Shown piece after piece: positions 59,517-64,000 of a DNA stretch of 64,000 nt. Position 1 is the first letter of the stretch, and every line of letters starts with the position of its first letter. The notes under the pieces are model-generated. The model was not told where the DNA came from, ran no database searches, and worked only from the letters and a program-made list of their open reading frames with translations. Made by a program: the position numbers and the translations under genes. Origin of the DNA: Pseudomonas sp. B21-056 (GTDB lineage Bacteria; Pseudomonadota; Gammaproteobacteria; Pseudomonadales; Pseudomonadaceae); NCBI RefSeq assembly GCF_026016325.1, contig NZ_CP087203.1, positions 6,384,717 to 6,448,716 on the forward strand. Direction: 5' to 3'.

Positions 59517-60887
59517 TCACTTCCCAATACAGAAGCTGGAAAAGATCCGCCCCAGCAAGTCATCAGAGCTGAATGCGCCGGTGATTTCCCCCAGGGAATG
59601 CTGGGCCTGACGGAGATCCTCAGCCAACAACTCTCCCGCTCCAGCCAGGGTCAGCTGTGCGCGTCCGTGTTCCAGGGCGGCGCTGGCATGGCGCAGAGCC
59701 TCAAGGTGCCGACGCCGGGCGCTGAAGCTGCTTTCCGAGGTCTGCTCGTAACCCATGCAGGCCTTGAGATGCTCGCGCAGCAACTCCAGGCCTTCCCCAG
59801 CCGACTTCGCGCTCAGGCTGATGGTCACGTGGCCATCGACGCTGACTTCGAGGACTATTGCTTCCCCGGTCAAGTCAGCCTTGTTACGAATCAAGGTGAC
59901 TTTCGCCGGATCCGGCCGAACCTCGAGGAACTCCGGCCACAAGGCGAATGGGTCATCCGCTTCCGGTGCAGTGGCATCGACCACCAGCAATACGCGATCC
60001 GCCTCGCCAATGGCCTTCAGCGCCCGTTCGACGCCAATCTTTTCCACATGATCATCGGTGTCTCGCAGCCCCGCAGTGTCCACCACGTGCAGCGGCATGC
60101 CGTCGATGTGGATATGTTCGCGCAGGATGTCCCGGGTGGTGCCGGCGATCTCCGTGACAATAGCCGCCTCACGACCAGCCAAGGCATTCAGCAGGCTGGA
60201 TTTACCCGCGTTTGGCCGTCCAGCGATCACCACCGTCATACCGTCACGTAACAAGGCACCCTGCCCCGCTTCGCGCAGTACTGTGGATAACTCATCGCGG
60301 ACCTTATCGAGCATGGTCAGCACATGGCCATCGGCGAGAAAGTCGATTTCTTCTTCAGGAAAGTCGATCGCCGCCTCGACGTAGATACGCAGGCCGATCA
60401 ATTGTTCGGTGAGGTTTTGCACACGCTGTGAGAATGCACCCTGCAACGAACGTAACGCGTTACGCGCAGCCTGTGCCGAGCTGGCTTCGATCAGATCAGC
60501 AATGGCCTCGGCCTGGGCCAGGTCGAGTTTGTCGTTGAGGAAGGCCCGTTCACTGAATTCGCCCGGCCGGGCCAGGCGACAACCCAGTTCAAGGCAACGT
60601 TTGAGCAGCATGTCCAGCACGATAGGGCCGCCGTGACCCTGCAGTTCCAGTACGTCTTCACCGGTGAACGAATTCGGTCCCGGGAAATACAGCGCGAGGC
60701 CTTCGTCGAGCACCTGCTGGTCGTCACTGAAGAATGGGCCGTAGTGGGCAAACCGTGGCTTGAGTTCACGACCGCTGATGGCCTTGGCCGCAACACTGGC
60801 CAACGGTCCCGAAATACGGACGATGCCGACGCCGCCGCGACCTTGGGCGGTGGCAACGGCGGCGATGGTTTCACGCGGTGCGCTCAT
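59517..60887 (-). CDS. mnmE: tRNA modification GTPase MnmE (TrmE)
   Basis: A 456-residue GTPase partner of MnmG. N-terminal tetrahydrofolate-binding domain ([25 protein letters not shown]), central helical domain with inserted G domain (G1 [24 protein letters not shown]) and the C-terminal CIGK motif with the conserved Cys. It starts at ATG 60887; an upstream in-frame ATG adds six residues only. Confidence 0.97.
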   Translation of the reverse strand: MSAPRETIAAVATAQGRGGVGIVRISGPLASVAAKAISGRELKPRFAHYGPFFSDDQQVLDEGLALYFPGPNSFTGEDVLELQGHGGPIVLDMLLKRCLELGCRLARPGEFSERAFLNDKLDLAQAEAIADLIEASSAQAARNALRSLQGAFSQRVQNLTEQLIGLRIYVEAAIDFPEEEIDFLADGHVLTMLDKVRDELSTVLREAGQGALLRDGMTVVIAGRPNAGKSSLLNALAGREAAIVTEIAGTTRDILREHIHIDGMPLHVVDTAGLRDTDDHVEKIGVERALKAIGEADRVLLVVDATAPEADDPFALWPEFLEVRPDPAKVTLIRNKADLTGEAIVLEVSVDGHVTISLSAKSAGEGLELLREHLKACMGYEQTSESSFSARRRHLEALRHASAALEHGRAQLTLAGAGELLAEDLRQAQHSLGEITGAFSSDDLLGRIFSSFCIGK

Positions 60888-60918
60888 AAACCGGTATCCA
60901 GACAAAAGTGACAGATAG

Positions 60919-60945
60919 CAAAACGCCCCACTAGGGGGCGTTTTG
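60919..60945. terminator. Bidirectional hairpin between yidC and mnmE
   Basis: Perfect 11-base stem CAAAACGCCCC / GGGGCGTTTTG with a five-base loop. It lies 22 bases after the yidC stop, terminating yidC transcription on the minus strand. Confidence 0.9.
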
Positions 60946-60966
60946 TGTGGTTATCCACAGTGCAAG

Positions 60967-62649
60967 TTACGCCTCGGCTTTTTTCGTCGCCGCTTCGATC
61001 TTACGCGTGATGTACCACTGTTGAGTGATGGACAACACGTTGTTCACAACCCAGTACAGCACAAGACCTGCCGGGAACCACAGGAAGAAGAAGGTGAAGA
61101 TGATTGGCATCATTTTCATGACCTTCGCCTGCATCGGGTCCGGAGGGGTCGGGTTCAGCTGCTGCTGGATGAACATGGTGGCGCCCATGATGATCGGCAG
61201 GATGAAGAACGGATCCTTGATCGACAGGTCGGTAATCCACAGCATGAACGGCGCCTGGCGCATCTCCACGCTTTCGAGCAACACCCAATACAGCGACAGG
61301 AACACCGGCATCTGTACGAGAATCGGCAAGCAACCACCCAGCGGGTTGATTTTCTCTTTCTTGTACAGCTCCATCATGGCCTGGGACATTTTCTGCCGGT
61401 CATCGCCATGTTGCTCTTTCAGCGCGGCCAGTTTCGGTGCCACCGCGCGCATGCGAGCCATGGACTTGTAGCTGGCGGCCGACAACGGGAAGAAGAGCCC
61501 CTTGATCAGCATGGTCAGGAAGATGATCGACCAGCCCCAGTTACCGACGATGCTGTGGATATGTTGCAACAGCCAGAAGATCGGCTGGGCAATGAACCAC
61601 AGGAAGCCATAGTCCACGGTCAATTCCAGACCTGGGGACAACTGTTTCAGTACGGCCTGGCTTTTTGGACCGGCATACAAGGTAGCGCTGGTTTCAGCCT
61701 TTGCACCCGGCGCAGCGGTCAATGCAGGACCGGTGTAGCCGATGATGTAGTTGCCTTTGCTGTCCTTGCGGGTCTGGACGATATTGCTCTCGCCCTTCTG
61801 CGGGATCCAGGCGGTTACAAAATAGTGCTGCAACCAGGCAACCCAGCCACCTTGGACGGTTTCCTTGAGCTGCGCCTTGTCCATGTCCTTCATGGACACT
61901 TTCTTGTACGGCTCGGAACTTGTCCACAGGGCGGCGCCCAGGTAAGTCGCGGTACCGGTGGCGGTGCTGGAAGATGGATCGGCGCTGGCATCGCGTTTCA
62001 ACTGCGCGAACATCGCACCGGACCAGGGCTGGGCGCTCTGGTTATCGATCAGGTAGGACACCACTACGTCATACAGGCCACGTTTGAGCGTGAAGCGCTT
62101 GATGTAGTTGACGCCGTCCTTGCTGAACTTCAGGTCCACGACCAATTGGTCCTGACCGTCAGCCAGTTGATAAGTCTTCTTCTCCGAAGCGTAGACCGGG
62201 CGACCCGCCGGGCTGGCATCCGGGCCGTTGGTACCGATCAGGCCGCTCTGGGCCAGATAGGTCCGCTCGTTACCGTTATCGAACAGCTGGAACGGAATGT
62301 CCGGATGATCCTGGCGACGCGGATAAAGCGGCAGCGTCAGTTGGGCGATGTCACCACCCTGTGGATCGATTGCCAGCTGGAGCACGTCGGTCTTGATCTG
62401 GATCAGATCCTTGCTTGCAGCCACAGGAGCTTCGGCTGGAGCACTGGTATCGCTCGCCGCACGTGGAATGTCATCACTGCTGGCTGCACTGTTTCCGGAA
62501 GCGGTGTCCGGCAGGCTCGGTGCGGTATTGCTGGCTGCAACATTCTGAGTCGGCAGGGCAGCCTGGCCATAGTCCTGGTTCCATTTAAGAACCATGACGT
62601 AAGACACGATTGCCAGGGCGACGATCAGGATCGTGCGTTTGATATCCAT
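60967..62649 (-). CDS. yidC: Membrane protein insertase YidC
   Basis: A 560-residue Oxa1-family insertase. An N-terminal membrane helix (ILIVALAIVSYVMVL), a large periplasmic domain (about 60-340) and the conserved five-helix core with GWSIIFLTMLIKGLFFPLSAASYKSMARM, the cytoplasmic hairpin, and QMPVFLSLYWVLLESVEMRQAPF. It inserts membrane proteins such as atpE product with or without SecYEG. Two bases separate it from yidD. Confidence 0.97.
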   Translation of the reverse strand: MDIKRTILIVALAIVSYVMVLKWNQDYGQAALPTQNVAASNTAPSLPDTASGNSAASSDDIPRAASDTSAPAEAPVAASKDLIQIKTDVLQLAIDPQGGDIAQLTLPLYPRRQDHPDIPFQLFDNGNERTYLAQSGLIGTNGPDASPAGRPVYASEKKTYQLADGQDQLVVDLKFSKDGVNYIKRFTLKRGLYDVVVSYLIDNQSAQPWSGAMFAQLKRDASADPSSSTATGTATYLGAALWTSSEPYKKVSMKDMDKAQLKETVQGGWVAWLQHYFVTAWIPQKGESNIVQTRKDSKGNYIIGYTGPALTAAPGAKAETSATLYAGPKSQAVLKQLSPGLELTVDYGFLWFIAQPIFWLLQHIHSIVGNWGWSIIFLTMLIKGLFFPLSAASYKSMARMRAVAPKLAALKEQHGDDRQKMSQAMMELYKKEKINPLGGCLPILVQMPVFLSLYWVLLESVEMRQAPFMLWITDLSIKDPFFILPIIMGATMFIQQQLNPTPPDPMQAKVMKMMPIIFTFFFLWFPAGLVLYWVVNNVLSITQQWYITRKIEAATKKAEA

Positions 62650-62651
62650 GA

Positions 62652-62897
62652 TTACTCGGCCATCGAAGAAGAACGGGAGGTAGGGATAGGCGGAACCGGG
62701 TCATAACCGCCGGGATTCCACGGATGACAGCGACCTAAACGACGAAAGGTCAGCCAGCCACCGCGCAGAAGACCATGATTTTCTATGGCTTCATACGCGT
62801 AGCAGGAGCAGCTGGGGTAGAAACGACAGTGACTGGCCATCAGGGGGCTAATGGCATAACGGTAAAACTGGATCGGAACGAGTGCCAGTTTACGCAT
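62652..62897 (-). CDS. yidD: Membrane protein insertion efficiency factor YidD
   Basis: An 81-residue protein with the family motif [27 protein letters not shown] and [15 protein letters not shown]. It sits at the inner membrane and aids YidC-dependent insertion. It overlaps the rnpA 3' end by eight bases. Confidence 0.96.
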   Translation of the reverse strand: MRKLALVPIQFYRYAISPLMASHCRFYPSCSCYAYEAIENHGLLRGGWLTFRRLGRCHPWNPGGYDPVPPIPTSRSSSMAE

Positions 62898-63291
62898 CGG
62901 GACTGTCTACCCCTGCAGTTTCGGTGTTGACTGGGGCTGCTGGCTTGTTGCGGGCCAGACGTTTCCAGAGCTTGCCGAAATGCTGAATCAGTTCAGGGTT
63001 TTCTACGTCCCCCAAACCTTTGCGCGCGACGATAACAATGTCCCATCCGACCAGTGAATCCTGGTTCAGGCGGAACGATTCGCGCATCAGACGTTTGAGG
63101 CGATTGCGCTGCACGGAGAGCTTTACGCTCTTTTTCCCGATAACCAGCCCTAGGCGGGGGTGATCGAGATCGTTGCTGCGCGCAAGGAGCAGGAGATTTT
63201 TCCCCGGAACCTTGCCGGTAGGGGAGTCAAAGACTGCCTTGAAATGCCGGGGTGTAAGCAGACGCTTTTCCCGACTGAAGTCCTGACTCAC
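62890..63291 (-). CDS. rnpA: Ribonuclease P protein component
   Basis: A 133-residue RNase P protein. The RNR motif region [17 protein letters not shown] is near residues 55-72; the N-terminus [20 protein letters not shown] is typical. The start is taken as GTG 63291, the last in-frame initiator before the conserved region; a GGAG lies directly against it, so spacing is tight and the true start is somewhat uncertain. It follows rpmH by 16 bases. Confidence 0.93.
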   Translation of the reverse strand: MSQDFSREKRLLTPRHFKAVFDSPTGKVPGKNLLLLARSNDLDHPRLGLVIGKKSVKLSVQRNRLKRLMRESFRLNQDSLVGWDIVIVARKGLGDVENPELIQHFGKLWKRLARNKPAAPVNTETAGVDSPDA

Positions 63292-63307
63292 CTCCAGTGC
63301 CGGATTA

Positions 63308-63442
63308 TCAAACTGCCAGACGCGCACGACCTTTGGCGCGACGACGCGACAGGACGGCACGACCGTTCTTGGTAGCCATGCGAGCACGGAAACCGTGGGT
63401 ACGAGCGCGTTTGATAGTGCTTGGTTGGAAAGTACGTTTCAT
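63308..63442 (-). CDS. rpmH: 50S ribosomal protein L34
   Basis: A 44-residue basic protein that reads [20 protein letters not shown], then [18 protein letters not shown] and RARLAV before TGA: an intact L34 on the minus strand. It is the first gene of the rpmH-rnpA-yidD-yidC run and marks the left border of oriC. Confidence 0.97.
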   Translation of the reverse strand: MKRTFQPSTIKRARTHGFRARMATKNGRAVLSRRRAKGRARLAV

Positions 63443-64000
63443 GTCGTGTTACCTGGTTCGTCCACAACGGGCCGGAATGGCCCCCGTTTTAAGAGACCGG
63501 GGATTCTAGAGAAAGCAAGTCCATAGGTCAATTTCCAACCAACGTTTCCTTTAAATAGATGCTCAGGCTCCCAGCGATTCATCACGCAGCGCCAGATATA
63601 GAAATAAAGAAGGGAATTATTTAAAGCTTTTCTGTGAAGCTTATAAAGACTAGGCAGCCAGCTGTCTGTGGATAACTGCATCAAGGCCTTGTACTTCGCT
63701 ATGTACAGAGGATGGCAACTACACGGGAAAGCGGTGGCCAGCCTGTGCTGCACGGTCGGATAAGCTGTGTGTGGAAAGCGATGTTATCCACAGGGCGTTT
63801 ATCCACCGAGTTTCGACCCCACTTGTACAACGACCTCAGGGCTGGTTATCCACAGAGCTTATCCACTGACCGCCCGTCGTCTTTTTGTGGGTTAACGCAT
63901 TGATAAATCGTGGGTGAAGGCGAACCTGCGTGTGGATAAGTGGACGTCTGCTCGCTACAATGGCCGCTTGTTTTTGCCTCACCGGCTTTCAACTTAGGGG
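63443..64000. other. oriC region (left part) between rpmH and dnaA
   Basis: A 558-base stretch with no gene up to the window edge. DnaA-box matches: TGTGGATAA at 63667 and 63931, TTATCCACA at 63784 and 63846, and one-mismatch boxes TTATCCACC at 63799 and TTATCCACT at 63859. An A/T-rich segment (about 63590-63650) lies beside them. dnaA itself should begin on the plus strand beyond the window. The rpmH promoter is expected in the first 100 bases. Confidence 0.88.

Noticed and set aside
59323..59610. 95-residue plus-strand reading frame in the mnmG-mnmE gap
   Set aside because: It runs into the 3' end of mnmE on the other strand, has no family resemblance and no convincing ribosome binding site.

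Overview
The window comes from a Pseudomonas chromosome, most likely the P. fluorescens group. High GC content, REP/REPIN elements, GAGG-type ribosome binding sites, and the gene order rpmH-rnpA-yidD-yidC-mnmE-mnmG-rsmG-parA-parB-atpIBEFHAGDC-glmU-glmR-glmS all fit the classic Pseudomonas origin region. The last bases lie between rpmH and the expected dnaA, and DnaA boxes are visible there, so the right edge is at oriC.

Region 1 (1-7.4 kb) holds single genes: the 3' part of uvrD, a Tim44-domain membrane protein, an SMI1/KNR4 protein, a CPA2 antiporter, an acyl-CoA thioesterase, pdxY and a DUF3301 protein. REP pairs sit behind uvrD and the thioesterase gene.

Region 2 (7.4-24.2 kb) is a zinc-limitation locus. 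Palindromic Zur-type operators stand before zigA and a small exported protein, before folE2 and a metal ABC transporter, and (a composite, weaker site) before a four-gene operon of three SPFH (HflK/HflC-like) proteins and an HmtA-like P-type ATPase. One SPFH protein begins with 17 histidines in 26 residues. folE2 is interrupted by one in-frame amber codon. cls, cfa and a DUF3617 gene lie inside this region. Three parS-like sites occur here, about 40-50 kb from parAB and oriC.

Region 3 (24.2-35.4 kb) is accessory: a large periplasmic protein paired with a DUF3142 lipoprotein, a GST and a LysR regulator, an LtaS-like phosphoglycerol transferase, and a small divergent locus of a BesD-like Fe(II)/2-oxoglutarate enzyme with an H-x-G iron motif (halogenase signature), a second aspartate-semialdehyde dehydrogenase and a GlxA/AraC regulator. 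A NudK-type hydrolase follows.

Region 4 (35.5-43 kb) is the NAD salvage cluster nadE-pncB-pncA // nadD2-nrtR with two matching NrtR-type palindromes, then a chemoreceptor gene and an orphan AAA ATPase. The ATPase promoter region carries eight YTATAG motifs spaced by whole helical turns. The array ends at the expected Tn7 attachment point behind glmS.

Region 5 (43-64 kb) is core: glmS-glmR, glmU, the F1Fo ATP synthase operon, parBA, rsmG, mnmG, an AT-rich DnaA-box region between mnmG and mnmE, mnmE, yidC, yidD, rnpA, rpmH and the beginning of oriC. No rRNA, tRNA, CRISPR array or insertion-sequence transposase was recognised.
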